The translations under genes were made by a program, and so were the position numbers. A stretch of 64,000 bases of DNA from Pelargonium nanum (Eukaryota; Streptophyta; Magnoliopsida; Geraniales; Geraniaceae). Below the pieces are notes generated by a model. That model saw nothing but the letters and a program-made list of their open reading frames with translations, searched no databases and was not told the origin of the DNA. Shown one piece after another: positions 48,135 to 61,000 of this stretch. The stretch's first letter is position 1; each line of letters starts with the position of its first letter. The stretch is from NCBI GenBank assembly GCA_036897485.1, contig JAYMTF010000039.1:1-64000 (forward strand). Direction: 5' to 3'.

Positions 48135-51100
48135 ATGGTGATGGAGTCGAGCCCTAGCCTGAGTCCATCACCATCACCATCACCACTACCACAATCTGTT
48201 GCAAGGCTGTGGAGACCGGCAGCTCAAAGAAATATCCGAAACCAGTGGTCCAAATTGGCGTCTCACAAGAATCAGTGGCTCTCCACTTCTTCTTCCGGGA
48301 GATCTCATGCAACTTCTCTCGTTAATGCTTATCTTAGTCACAAGTAGTACACAAACCGATTTCTTATTCACATTGAACTGTTGTGAAATGTGATGCTTAT
48401 TTTATGAATTGAATTTGATGCAGGTACATGGATTCGGTGGAGATGGGTGCTCTGAGAGACATGCCTAATATTAAAACAAAAGCTTGTCAAAAGTTGCTGA
48501 AGCAGCTGGTAATTTAGCTTTGAACCTTTTCTTTTGTTCATAAAATTTAGCAATGCATTGCTTGTTTATGCTGCAATCTTACAGGGAACTAGTAAAAACT
48601 TCATGAAACCTTTTGCCTTTTTAAATTCATGATTACATTTTAGTTTTGCCACAGCCTTACGGAATATATGTTTTTTAAGTTAATGAATAAACATTGTAGT
48701 TTAGTGAACCTTAGGTATTCTGACTGAACAGTTGAAAAATTGTAACTTCAAATTACATTGGGAATTGTGACCGGACCAGGTTTGTTGTCCGGGAGTTTGT
48801 GCTAAAGAACTATAGAACATATTGGTAAGTACCTCTCACCAACCTATGCTATAATGTATCATATAAGTGTCTGTGTGGTAAGACGCAATGATTAATAAAA
48901 TAGCACCCGAGCTGTTCAGTTTAGCCCAAAATGTTTATTTAAGTGTTGCATTATACTTTTCAATATGCGAACATGTTTTGGCCCTAACCGTTAATTGTGT
49001 CCATGAATCTAAAATAACATGTACCGACTCTTGCCTCATCTCCAGTAACAGTGATTGAATTTTTGTTTCAGGAGCTTCATCGGAGCAAACTTTTATCATC
49101 TTACAAGGATATGGTATGCATTATTACATTGTTATATGATCTCCTTTTAAAGTCCAAAGATATTATTAATCTTTACTTGTAAATATGGCTGCAATAGGAT
49201 AAACTTTCTACATAAAAACTTCATATTCTATAGTAAAACTGAGATCCAGTAAAATCCAATTGTTTTTTTATTATAAATATTTTAATATCACCAAACCATT
49301 TTGAGAGAGAAATAAATTAATAGATGTTTATATCAATATTATACTTGTGCACACTACCTGCTAACTATAATACTTGTGCTAACAACTCTTTGGTTGATAT
49401 GACCTGCTGCATTACCATTTTTGTTTACTTTGTTCTAAACCATTCAACATTGAAGTGTAGAGTTTTCTCAAACTTGCAACTTAGCAATGTGTGACCCATT
49501 CTTTTCCTCATGTATGATAAACAATATCATGTTAAGCTTATTTCTTCTTTTATAGCATTGAAAGTATATGATGTTTAAATTAATGAGCTAATGATTATTT
49601 TAGCAAGAAACCATTAACAAATGAAAATAAATGGACATGTTTGGCACCTCTTCTAGGTTATCACTATATGTATCAGATGAGAGTATCCTGAACTCCATTA
49701 GCTCCCAGGATTGTTGGTAATTTTCACTCTTTATCATGTGTTGCTGTATGCTGAATGATGCTACAGCAGTCTTTCTATGATGATTTGCATGAATTATATT
49801 AATTGTATTAGTTATGATATCCTATCTGTAGGTTGCAGTTGTCATTCACATGGTTAACACCAGTAGGTCCATGAGATGTTTCTTAATAGCCAGTAGTCCA
49901 GTGGTACAATTTTCTAGTTTTTCTGAGGACAAGAATGACACTGGTGATGGCGGCGGTATTCCAGTCTTTGTATTTTGGTCAATCTCTTCATTTGGTGTGT
50001 ACTTTTTTTGATACCATCAATACAATATTTATTACTCATAGAGCTCCAAGAATTCAATTTATTCTGAATATGAAGAAGAAAATAGTCGTAGACATAAGTT
50101 TTGCATGGAAGTTCGAAATTCTGAAATTTTTAGCACTAAAACATACTCTCTCCGTCCTAAAATGAGTGTCTTGTGTTCTTTTTGTGGGTAAAAATTAAGG
50201 ATAAGTGAGTTTTCCACCCATATACCCTCTTTGCATTGGATGTAACAAACTCAAGGAGTACGAACTAACTTATTGTATGGGTATTATTTGTAATTCATGC
50301 ATAACTACCTTCCTAAAAAAGAAAGAGGGCACACATTTTGGGACTATTTTTGTTGTTGTTGTTGAGAAATAAGAGATTTTGGGTAGGAGGGAGTAATATT
50401 TATGTTAAAAATGAGGACTTTATACAATTATACTGGATAGAGTTGTGATTGCTTTGATAATATGAACATATTACAAGTTGCAGATCACTAGGAATCCTTG
50501 TGAATACAGTGTCATGCTTCTCAAGTGATGTGCATACTGCATACTACAATTTAAATTGGCATTGGAATACCACAAAATAAAAATATAGCAACATCTGACT
50601 TATGCTACAGATTAGAAAGACAGTTTAGTGATGACATGATACGCTTCTGAAGCAATTTACAATTTATTTAATAAGCAAAGAGATGACATGACATGCTTCT
50701 GAAGCAACACACAAAACCCTTTCTAGATATAGAAGATAGATACATTTGAAGAACTTAGAATGATGGAGGCTTTACCAATTGTCTTGGTTTTCTTTAAAGA
50801 ACATTTATGAAAAATATTGTATGGTGGAGGTGGTTTTCCATGAGTCAAAGGAAGCACAAGTGTAAAATGTCAGCATTAGTTCGCAGTACACAACTTTTTG
50901 GACTAACATTGTAGGATATATTTTATGTATTTTTTTAAATTCAATTGTAATTATGTTCTAACAATGACAGAGAAACTGGCCGAAGAGCTTATTGAGATGT
51001 ATGTAATGGAGCTAAATTTGAAGGTAAAATGCATTCTTGTTTTGGTTATGATGAATTCTCTCTTCTTTGGACACGATATCAATTACTTGGTGTATATTAT

Positions 51101-52305
51101 GCCTTGGGCAGAGGTTGATTGTGCTAAAGTTACTCTCTATTAGCTGTGAAGCTTCACAAGTTCATGAGTTATGTTGGTTAGATGAGTTATATCCTGGAGA
51201 ATTTGACGACCTAAGTGCTTGCGGCTTGTTTTCCAAAGAATCTTGTGAGCCAATTCCCCCAAGGTTGACAAGTCTAAAATGTACCTCACCTGTTGATCAA
51301 TCGAGCAATCAAACAAATCGAGAGATTTTGCAGGTATTCAGTTCATCACTGTATTCATTTGATGGTTCATAATTAACTATATATTTATATCAAAAAACAA
51401 TACTCCCTCTGTCTCAAAATAGGGTCCTGTATGTCTTGCACTTTCCCCCCAAAATGAGTCCTCTTTTCCTTTCGTAGGAAGTTAGTTATGTATAAAATAC
51501 AAATTTCAACCTTATAATAAGTTAGTTAGTATCCGTCAAGTTTGTTACAACACATGTATTGGGTGATACAAGAGGAAATATACAACACTAATTAACTTCT
51601 CTTCATTCTTTACAAAATGAAATCCAAGACACTCATTTTGAGACGGATGGAGTAATATATATAACATAGAGAGTTTCATAGGTAAAATTTAGTATTATTA
51701 ATTTGAGTGTCATTGGTTCAGGTCCCAATTAGTTCTTTTACTTGTCTCTCTAAAAATGAATGGGGGCAAAGATAAAAAACTATAAATGATTGGGGCAATG
51801 ATGATTTTTTTTTAAATATTAGTGGTGCAAATATGAAGTCAAATGTTAAAAATTGAAATAAATTTGTAGTATGTTTTCAAGAAAAGAAAAAAAGTCCCTT
51901 GATTGATCTTATTCTTTCTTGATAATTAGATCTGGGATCCAGCATTGTTATATTTAACTGAATCACCTTGAAAAGATGAACATGCAACCATTGTAATACT
52001 CTGTACATCACCAGATGAGTCAAATGTTAGCTCTAGGCGTAGCAATGGTATTAAAAGCATTGGTGATTAGTAAAGTTGTTCATTATATTTATCTGAAGTG
52101 CGAAATTACTTTGGGTTTCAGGTTTATCTAACTACATGGCTTGCGGAGGTGGGCATAGATACTCATAGGTGAGTGTTGAAACTAACTATGTACCGCTTTT
52201 GTTTAGATGCACTCCTATTCCAATTCTCTTTTTTGTTTAATGCATTGCAGGGTTGACGAAATATTTACCATTATTGGAGAGGAAATGCATATCAGCCTTG
52301 CATAA
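48135..52305 (+). CDS. Unrecognised plant protein, 291 aa
   Basis: Eight exons (48135-48343, 48424-48508, 49072-49113, 49832-49994, 50971-51023, 51112-51333, 52122-52168 and 52251-52305) join in consistent phase into 291 aa. I do not recognise the family. The N-terminus is a serine-proline repeat (SLSPSPSPSPLPQS) followed by an arginine-rich stretch that could be a transit peptide or disordered tail. The middle reads YMDSVEMGALRDMPNIKTKA, then KLLKQLELHRSKLLSSYKDM, which is helical in character, and then LAEELIEMYVMELNLK. The C-terminal half has WLDELYPGEFDDLSACGLFS and ends in WLAEVGIDTHRVDEIFTIIG. No membrane segment or catalytic motif is evident. The start at 48135 (ATGGTGATGGAG) could equally be the ATG at 48141. 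Clean splice sites in phase over eight exons argue for a real gene. Confidence 0.87.
50146..50393. mobile_element. Stowaway-like MITE in an intron of the 291-aa gene
   Basis: The left end CTCTCTCCGTCCTAAAATGAG begins the element, and the right side reads ACATTTTGGGAC followed, after a GTT-rich run, by GGTAGGAGGGAG. TA flanks both ends (50144-50145 and 50394-50395). It is about 250 bp with no coding content and lies between the exons ending at 49994 and starting at 50971. Confidence 0.65.
51403..51652. mobile_element. Stowaway-like MITE, 250 bp
   Basis: CTCCCTCTGTCTCAAAAT at the left and ATTTTGAGACGGATGGAG at the right are inverted copies with two mismatches. TA duplications flank the element (51401-51402 and 51653-51654). 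It lies in the intron after the exon ending at 51333 of the 291-aa gene. It is the best preserved of the Stowaway-type copies in the window. Confidence 0.85.
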
Positions 52306-53760
52306 GTTGGCTTAGGCTTAGCTTTCTGTTAACAGAATATTTTTTTGCTTAGGGGGTAATTTTAGGAACTTGACTACATGTTAAGTAATTTGAGCGTAGG
52401 TTGAATCCAATTCAATTGAAGATTTGTAATGTTCATTAACTTTCTCATCCAATGAAGTTTATTCTTCACTGTTAGAGCTAATCATCAAGTGCAACTGATG
52501 AACATATCATGGATTAGAGACACTTATTTCATTGTTCATGTACATGTTGCACAATTAAAAAAAGAATTACGAAATTGACTGTACAACAAAGTGTAGACAG
52601 ATAAAAATAGATTCGCATTCACATACATGTAAATTATACAGGAAGACCCGGAATTCTCTGATAGATAAATATGGAAAAACATTGCAATTTCATTATCAAC
52701 AATACTTGCAATGCATATACTTAATTGATTTTCAACAATTGATTTTCAACAATTGATTCTCATTTATAACTTTTGAGATGATTTACAAAATGATAAAATC
52801 AAATAGCTGTCTTTCTCAGTGTCCCTAGTATTTGATTATGCATAGCACCTTCTGCAAGATAAATACGGCATCAACTGGAGATGCATAAACTCATTCCATG
52901 GTAGAAATTGGAAGCCATGAAATGCTGTCCTAGTCTAGTTTTAGTCTAGTTTTAGGCTTCTTCCAGGTGTCTGAGAAACTGCAGTTAATTCACAGAGAGC
53001 ATTAGTAATAGACTGATCATGACTATTATCATATATAATTGAACATTTCTAGTAACGTTCTGCATCTGCTGTCATGAACAAATGCTGAAGTAACAGACAA
53101 CGAACGAAAACAAGATATATGGCAACAACTATATTATTATCTGTTTGTTTAGACATTAACTGATGCAGGAGTATCCAGAAAGCAGCCAAGGCCACATTGG
53201 TTGCTAAGATCAATCTGCTGGCTAACAAGTAACATCTATATTCTATTGTTTGAATTCCAGAAGAAGACCTCTCTTTGTTATCTTAAATGCTAAAATACAT
53301 TGTGTTGGTTTTGGACTTAAGTTATTTAAGCTATAAATTGCTAAACATACTGTTTTTTTTTCTTTCCTGGGGCTAACTATGACCATTCATAGCATTTGAC
53401 TATCAATCAGTAACAATATGTCAATATCATGCCTTTTTTTTTCTTTTTTCTTTTTCAAACACCATAATACATCAAAAATTGAAGCTGGCCTTGAGCATAC
53501 ATGCACTTTTCACCTTAACGAACTTCACCTATTGCTGTCAACTTTGTGTCTGTTGTTGAATAGATGTTTCGATTTTAAAGTTTTATCCTACAGATCATAG
53601 ACATGAAGGGAATGGAGAGAGCTTTGAATCTTTTGTCTTCAGCAATAGTTTGTTTATAGATTCCATTTATACGCAGAAGTGGCAACATGTGTTGAGAGAG
53701 AGTAAATTATTCCAATGTCATCTTGAATTCACATAACAAAATAAATTATGGCTTCCAAAA
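52306..53760. other. Spacer between the convergent 291-aa and PPR genes
   Basis: It contains the 3' ends of both flanking genes. A short tandem repeat lies at 52722-52757. Otherwise it is AT-rich with no recognisable coding sequence. Confidence 0.55.
52722..52757. repeat. Short tandem repeat, 15-base unit
   Basis: The unit AATTGATTTTCAACA occurs about two and a half times in a row. It is simple slippage-type repetition in a gene spacer. Confidence 0.7.
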
Positions 53761-56700
53761 CTAACCTGACTTCTTTTTCTTAAACAAGTAGTTGTACTTC
53801 TCCAACACCTTCGTTTTCTCATCGAGTCGGCCCAACATCTCATATGCATCAGCCACATTCTGTACTATTGATGCATCTGGAGGTACCCGATTCAAAGCTT
53901 CCAGGCCTTTGAAAAGCTGTAGAAAATACAGTAACAACAAATAGATATGTTCATCCATTAGAAAGTAATAGAATTATAAACACCATGGAATAAATAATAA
54001 TGAACTAGATATCATTTTGACATGATCAGATGGGAAAAAGACGATTAAAGTAACTATGGTGGTGCAAGTTGACCGCTAAAAAACTGAAGTAATTCCCTTT
54101 ACTTAGTTTTAGATCAATGAACATCTCTATCAGACCCTTCACTGAAAAAAAAAAAAGAAAGAAGGCTAGAGGAGGTTATGGTAGAAGCTAGATACAAAAC
54201 CAATGACCCATTAGAAGCAATACAGCAACAACAATCTTCTTAAGCATTATTAGAAGTAAATTTATTCTTGCAATGTAGGGACACATTAAAGTCTTTTCTT
54301 GTACACTCGTCTTGTTTTTTTTAAGTAGGAGAAACATGATTGCTATGTAGCCAAAAAGTTGGACCTGGACTTATTTTATTTTTAAGTTTTAGCAGTCACA
54401 GAAAGTTGGCAGCACATTCTGGCATTTAAAACAACAGGAGGCACTATCTTTCTCTTCCTCCAGTCTTAATATCTTCTTTTATAGAAGAAATTGTTGACTT
54501 AAAACAGCAGCAACAGTGTTTTTGACTGACCATTCTAGAAACTGATACAGGAAGAAAGCAGTTATGTAATCTTAAAACCTTCAGGCTCGACACTAAGCCT
54601 CTATCAGCATATATGAGTTTAAAATGAAGAATTGTTTTAGCATATCAGTACAATAAAAACAATGACGGTAAAGAATAGAATACCTTAACAAGTTTCTGTA
54701 GCATGTTGTTCCGATAGTATATAGATATCATACATTGGCATAAACTCCAAGGCACTGAATTTAGATTGGGGACGATCATTCTAATCCAAAACTGGTGTGC
54801 TTCCTCTGCTCTGTTGTCCATGTCTAAAGCGTGTATCAATTGCCTATATGTTGCCATTGTGGTTCCCTGCCCCTTGCTTAGCATCCACTTAATTACCTAG
54901 AAGAATTTAAATAAAGAGACAAAACTTAGTCAAGAGGAAGGAGTTAGAACAGGCAAACCACTAAAAAGACATAATGGTCAGGCAAAATCACAACATTCCT
55001 TTCCAATGTGAGGCAAGTGTCATAGAAGAAGATTAAAAATGCCCAAGCCAAATGGCAATTTCCAGAAAATTAACTGAAACTATCTTCAAGTGCATATAAG
55101 GTGAGAGCCAGAAAAAGGTAAAAATGCTCATACCTGGACAATTCTATGCCACTGTTTTTCCTCTTCAAGAACAAGCAGTGCCCTCTTCAGTGATGCAATA
55201 GGAAATTTCTCCTCACTAGCAACTAAGGCATCAAGAGTACCATAAACATCTTCTTTACTGTCCTTGAGGTCACGAAGCTGCATAACAGGAGCTGTTTTAG
55301 CAACTTACATGATATTCATAACATTACATACTACGGTCATATCCATTATCAAGAAATCTTTCTCTGAGCACCCGGCACCGATGGAAATCGAAATTGTAAT
55401 CGCATAATTTTGATGGATTTGTAGGATTAAGTAGCAGCCTTAAACAATCATAATTTTTATCTGACTTGCTATGGTGCATCAGCACAATACTTTATAGAAC
55501 ATTTCAATCAATAAATGTCCCAAGTTCATTCATATAGATCATTAGATCAGTGGTGATCAGATGTTTAAAAATACCACTGAAACTGAATTGAATGTGTATC
55601 TATACAACCAGCTAAGCATGTTTAGTAACAATAACCATTTTGACCAGATAACTCAACATGCTACAAATAGAAAACTATAAGTGCTTTATTTGGCATTACA
55701 AGACTAGAGAAACAAAGACTAGAAAAACATGCCCAAAAGAGAACATTTAATGAATATGTGAGGGCGAGAGATGTTGATTTCAGATCTGAATAGCAAGAAT
55801 AAATTTAGTTTCAATGATGAGAACTGGACACTCCTCATAGAATCTCAATGCTTCATGAGCCCATAGCAGACCAGACCTTCATGTACACACTCCTCCTCGC
55901 TCAAAGAACATCGAACCATCAAGCCATCCAGGTCTCCCAACTCATTCTAATTGAGGTACGCCATTTTAGTAACCTCCCATACCCTTGCTCTACGCCTTGT
56001 TGGTAAGTAAATAAGTATGCGTGAAGATCCTCGGTATGGTACGTCCCGAGGCAACCTACTAGACTTGACCTTTCGTCGCTTCTCAGGCAATGCATTGTGA
56101 CATCATCAAGGTGCCTGAGGTAGTGACATCATCGTCATGTCATTGTGGCCACTGTTGCCATGTCCTTGTGACATCACCAATGCACTATGACATCATCATT
56201 TGGTGAATAATATTATTATTAAGCTAATGACAATATTATTACATATGTGTGACATTATGCAATCTCACTTGCCACTGTCAACAACCAATCACAAGGCAAC
56301 TCATCGCCCCCTACATCTTGATACTGTAAGTATAAATACTCCCTCAAATAATGAGGTACACATTTTTTTCACACTTGGAGATTCATATGTATCATTCACC
56401 ATATTTTTAGTCTCTCAATTCTATTTCAAATTTCATAATGGTAGAGATGGTTACTCTCATGCCCAAGATGAAATCCAGGGCTCATGCCCTAGGTTTTGCT
56501 TAACGGTGTGAAAAGCCCGCCAACAAGATTCTTACAACAACACGTTTTTTCAGTGTTCTTTTAACCCCGGGCAACGAGACGCATGAACATGATTCTATGC
56601 ATTTGAGTTTAAATTTTAATTTTCATATCTTGTTTTAGCTGCATACGTGGCTTTAAAAGTTGAATCAAGACTATAAAAATAAAAATAAAAACTAACTGAA

Positions 56701-57656
56701 AAAGTATCCCTACTTGCAGTCATTACTGAATTTGTATAAGGCTGTTAGAACATAAGATTATTGTACTTACCGTGCTTACAAGATAGTTGAACCTCTCCTT
56801 CTTTGGAACACAGTTCAAACTCTCCTTCTTTGGAACATAGTTCCCACCATCCTGCTCAGACTGGCGAGACAAAGCTTGTGCACCTACATCATCCTGCTCA
56901 GAATGGCGAGACAAAGCTTGATCATTTTGTTGACCCTGAAAACAAACATTTTATTTCAATCAATTATTAGAAATCCATTGAAACAAAAGAAAAGGTAAAA
57001 AAGGGGCAAGATTACACAAAATAATGGCAGATTGCATAATTACGTTCCATTTCCTCCTCTTAAGCCAATCCAGATCATAAAAATTCTGAGCATGCAAATG
57101 ATACGACTAACTTCACAAAGATATGTTGCAAATATGCCAAGATCACATCTTATTATAGTACCAATTTTGCATGTGAATTCGTAACATTATAGTTCCAGAG
57201 CTGTGCAACTCGATGCAGAGTAGTTAAGGTATAGGGCATACCAAAAACCATTTGAGCACTCCTCAGCTCATCCAAAATGTGAACCCTATTGGGCACTTCA
57301 ACAAATATCTAATAATTAAGTTGCAACTTACAGAAGCAGCAAAACCAAAACCTATTGCATTTTCTTGCTGAACTGAGTAGAGTTCCACATAAACTAAGAA
57401 TCACACTAGCCCAAAACAATAGAGACTCATCATTAACATCATCATTTCCACTAACATGAACCTTAATAGCTTTAGCACCAAAAATGGCATCCAATTATTT
57501 CAGTATCAGTAGTACACTACACGAACACTCCAGACATTTGAATTCAAAAACCTTATCGTCGCGCACGCCTGAAAACGGCCCCGGTAGCTCAGTGGCTAAT
57601 TTAAGAGCTCGAGCCGTTGAAGCATATCCAGAATCCAGGATTTGGAATCTAGCCAT
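53761..57656 (-). CDS. Pentatricopeptide repeat protein, At4g18975-like
   Basis: PPR proteins bind organellar RNA, and the Arabidopsis relative is predicted to be chloroplastic. Four exons on the minus strand are secure and in phase: 56935-56771, 55277-55134, 54896-54684 and 53916-53761. Key blocks are LRDLKDSKEDVYGTLDALVA, KQWHRIVQ joined to VIKWMLSKGQGTTMATY, SVPWSLCQCMISIYYRNNML and PPDASIVQNVADAYEMLGR, ending in KKKKSG. The repeats are few and degenerate, as in this small subfamily. A tentative first exon, 57656-57552, starts at the first in-frame ATG (MARFQILDSGYASTARAL) after an upstream stop and joins in phase 0, but its donor (AAG|GTTTTT) is poor. The exon at 56771-56935 contains two in-frame tandem duplications. 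The gene lies head to head with ATG3. Confidence 0.85.
56020..56580 (+). mobile_element. Fossil LTR-like element B in a PPR intron
   Basis: Related to element A at 2160-2720. It shares a TATA-type box in GTAAGTATAAATACTCCCTC (near 56331) and the downstream AGAGAT..CTCATGCCCAAGATGAAATC block, followed by GCTTAACGGTGTG, which element C also has. It lies in the PPR intron between 55278 and 56770. No gag or pol sequence is seen. It is a broken remnant with uncertain limits. Confidence 0.5.
56792..56920 (-). repeat. Two in-frame tandem duplications inside a PPR exon
   Basis: One unit of 42 bases (14 codons) appears twice, with copies ending at 56920 and 56878, encoding QALSRHSEQDDVGA and QALSRQSEQDGG. 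Next to it a 27-base unit (9 codons) appears twice, encoding NYVPKKESL and NCVPKKERF. Both periods are multiples of three and the reading frame stays open. Copies differ by only a few bases, so the events look fairly recent. Confidence 0.85.
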
Positions 57657-58095
57657 TCCAAGCCGACCGGCGCGACCAACCTGCAACAAATGGTTCTCAA
57701 AGCGTAAGCGCCATGAATCAACGGTAAATTATGATACTGAGCAAGAAAGTGAAGAAGCTAACGAGAGAAGTTGGTGATCTCCACATGGTGGCGGCGGAGC
57801 AACCAGCGTCACCGTCTCAATGTGTGTTGCGAAGAAGAAAGAACCCAAGGGTCGCAGTTGGGCTGAAAAAACTGCAAATTTCGGACTCCAATGGGACCAA
57901 AGTCCGTTGACCCGATTCGATCGGATCCGGGTTTAGAAAAGCCCGCCCACAAGCAGGGCCACGAGGAGTCGTAGTGGTGTGGCAAGCACGGCTAAACACA
58001 TCTCCTCCTGTCCTGTGTTCTTTACAAGCTGTGCTTTTCTTGTTTTCCAATCATTGCTCTGTAATTCAATCGGAGAAGAAGAAGAAGAATCTCAG
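57657..58095. promoter_or_regulatory. Shared region between the divergent PPR and ATG3 genes
   Basis: About 440 bp separate the start codons of the PPR gene (minus) and ATG3 (plus). The stretch must hold both leaders and both promoters unless transcripts overlap. A GAAGAA-rich run precedes the ATG3 start. No clear TATA box is seen on either strand, which fits two housekeeping-type promoters. Confidence 0.5.
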
Positions 58096-61000
58096 ATGGT
58101 GTTGTCGCAGAAGCTTCACGAGGCCTTCAAGGGCACCGTTGAGAGAATCACAGGACCTCGCACCGTCTCCGCCTTCAAAGAAAAAGGCGTTCTCAGCGTC
58201 GGCGAGTTCATTCTCGCCGGCGACAATCTCGTCTCCAAATGCCCTACCTGGTCTTGGTAATTTCCTATCGGCACAAACCGTTCCTGATCGTGGAAACTAG
58301 TTCGCACCAATTAATTAACTTATTTTTATGGATTTTGTTTTGTGGAAATCTATTATGGTTTAGCTGGGAATTCTATCTATTTTTAGTGTGAATTTTATTG
58401 TTGATTAAGTTTTAGACTTGAATTGAATAGTTCTTCATGATTTTATATTTAAAGCTAAAACATCTCATTTCATTTTGATGAGTATCTTGACATATCTGAA
58501 TACATAGAGGAAGTTTGACATAGACTGAGTTTGATCCATTTGTTTACATAACAAAAGTCACAGTTTGGGTCCCCGTTATTGACTTAAAGCTCGGAGAAGT
58601 ATGCTACAGTTTTAGACGCTATAATTAACAGTTGGTGGTTCTTCTGATCTAGAAGCATTCATGCCACTCATATAGGTAGCTCAATTTACTGTGATTGCGA
58701 TATATAGCGTCATGTTTAGGTTTTGTGTTGTTAACTTTAGGTGCTATCATGGATTAGTTACCAAACACTTGTTCAGAATTAATGGACTGGGCTAATTATA
58801 GCCAACCTGAAATAGTAGTTTTTAGGTTTGTAATCAGCTGAAGCACCTTCTGCAGCGTTGCGCATGTAAATATTTTTTCTGTGAGGAAACTGAAAGCTGA
58901 AACAACTATCTTGAACCTAATGAATGCTGGCTGGTGGTTGGTTGTCTCTTAAACTTTTCCAATTGCTTGATAATGCATCTGAAACTGATGATATACATTC
59001 CATTTAGAAGTGATAATTTATAACCAGAAAATGTATAGAATTGTAATCATGTATTTGATTTCTGCCCTTTGCTTCTAATTTGTATTCCATTTATGTATGT
59101 GTGTATTTGGTAGTAGCAAAATTGTGATCAAATGGTTGGGTTTTCATCATTTGCTTCTTACATAATGCACTGCTTTATAAGTCACTATTCTTGTAAGAGG
59201 TAGCCAATGTTTTGTGACTTTAGCTGTCTGTTGATTTTGGTTTCCTTGTGTTAGGGAGTCGGGTGAGCCAAGCAAGAGGAAGCCATACTTACCTGCAGAA
59301 AAACAGTTCTTGATTACTAGAAATGGTAAGCTTCATTTTATGTAGTAGTGTCTATTACCTATCTTTTCTATTCTGTCAAGAGACTGTTTCTTCTGAAATT
59401 GGTATAATGGTTTTCATGCATAAGTGGTGCAATTACCCTGCAGCAAATTAAGACCTGAGAAATACAACTGCTAGTACCAATGGTATGAAAATATGGAAAT
59501 AATACTACTAGCCACTCTGAATATGAAAACTAAAAGTAACAAAATTGTTTGCTTATAGATGAAAATATAAAAGTTATGATTAAATTTTATTTTCTAAAGC
59601 AAAAACACATGATGCCTTAATAGATTTGCAAATATTGATAAATAGACTAATAGTATGATCCGTACAAACAAATGATAGACACTCATAGACAACACCGACC
59701 CTGTTTTCTGTCATTGGCAAGTATCTGAAATGTTCATTACCAGGTATTGTGCATAAACTATAATGAGAGCAACTTCTCTGTTTACATGCTAATGCAGACT
59801 TCTTATCTACACATATTGTTCTAATTTATGACAATTTTCTGCAGTGCCTTGTCTGCGGAGAGCTGCATCTATAGAAGAAGAGTATGAAGCTGCAGGAGGT
59901 GAAGTTCTGCTAGATAATGAAGATAATGATGGCTGGCTGGCAACCCATGGGAAACCAAAAGGTACATTTTGTTTATCCAAATCCCCACAATGGTGGGAAA
60001 CTTGTGCAATTGGCTGCCTTTTATATTGTGAATTTTGTGTTTACCTCTCTTGACTGCCAATATGTATGTATTCAGAAACTAGAGTCAACGAAGAGGAGAA
60101 CTTGCCTTCAATGGAAAACCTAGAAATCAGCAAGAAAAGTTCTATTCAGTCAATTCCTTCATACTTTGGAGGTGATGAGGAAGAGGATATTCCGGACATG
60201 GCAGAGTATGAAGAAGCTGATAACCTTGTTGAATCAGACCCAGTAAGTTGTTTGTTTTCAGTGTCTTTTGGGAACATAATTATTTTTATATTTGTTAGGT
60301 TAGTCTATGCTTGTGATTTGTGAACTCTCAGACTACTTCATTAGAAAAGAAAGTCTTTCCCTGCCTCAAAGGAGGCTGCAGGATTGTAGTGGCCTTTCCT
60401 AAAAGCAGTTTGCTTAGGGCTCTACTAATTTATTTTCATATTCATGTAAAAAGATTTGTAGTTAAAGGAAGAGAACTAGAGAAGTTCTGGAAGTGTTGGT
60501 TGGGGGGTTGTTAGGGTTCAATGCTAACAAACTGATAGTTTAAAATGTAGAAATAATTCTGTAAACCTTTATTGTTGAAGTAAGATAATTAGTGTTTTAT
60601 AACTTACCAAGAGAGGTCGGTATTTCAATTTCAAAATTAAATTATTGGGAGGCAGGAGCAACAACGGGTGAATTAGCCTTTGCTCAAATGCCTCCCATAC
60701 CAGTATCTTTGTAGAAGAAGAACTGGAGATCTTCAATCTTAGTTTTGCATTTGCTTAGCAGAGATAGTTGATAAATGTGTGTTTCAGCTTGGAACTTATG
60801 AGTAGTGAAGTACCTCTATTTGACACATTGAACTCATGTACAAGGGAGAGGATTTAGGTTAATTGCAATATTTATCTAATGGAAAGGAGGCATACAAGTC
60901 TTAGTTCACTGTGAAACCATTAGTTATATTCTTCTGGAAAGAGGAAAAGCTGAAGCTGGAGTCTTTTAAGTATATCTTGTGCTAATGGAAATTTCAAATA

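Noticed and set aside
57576-57660. tRNA-like start GGTAGCTCAGTGG
   Set aside because: It resembles an A box, but no B box (GGTTCGAATCC type) or cloverleaf follows, and the stretch reads as an open PPR-gene exon on the other strand.
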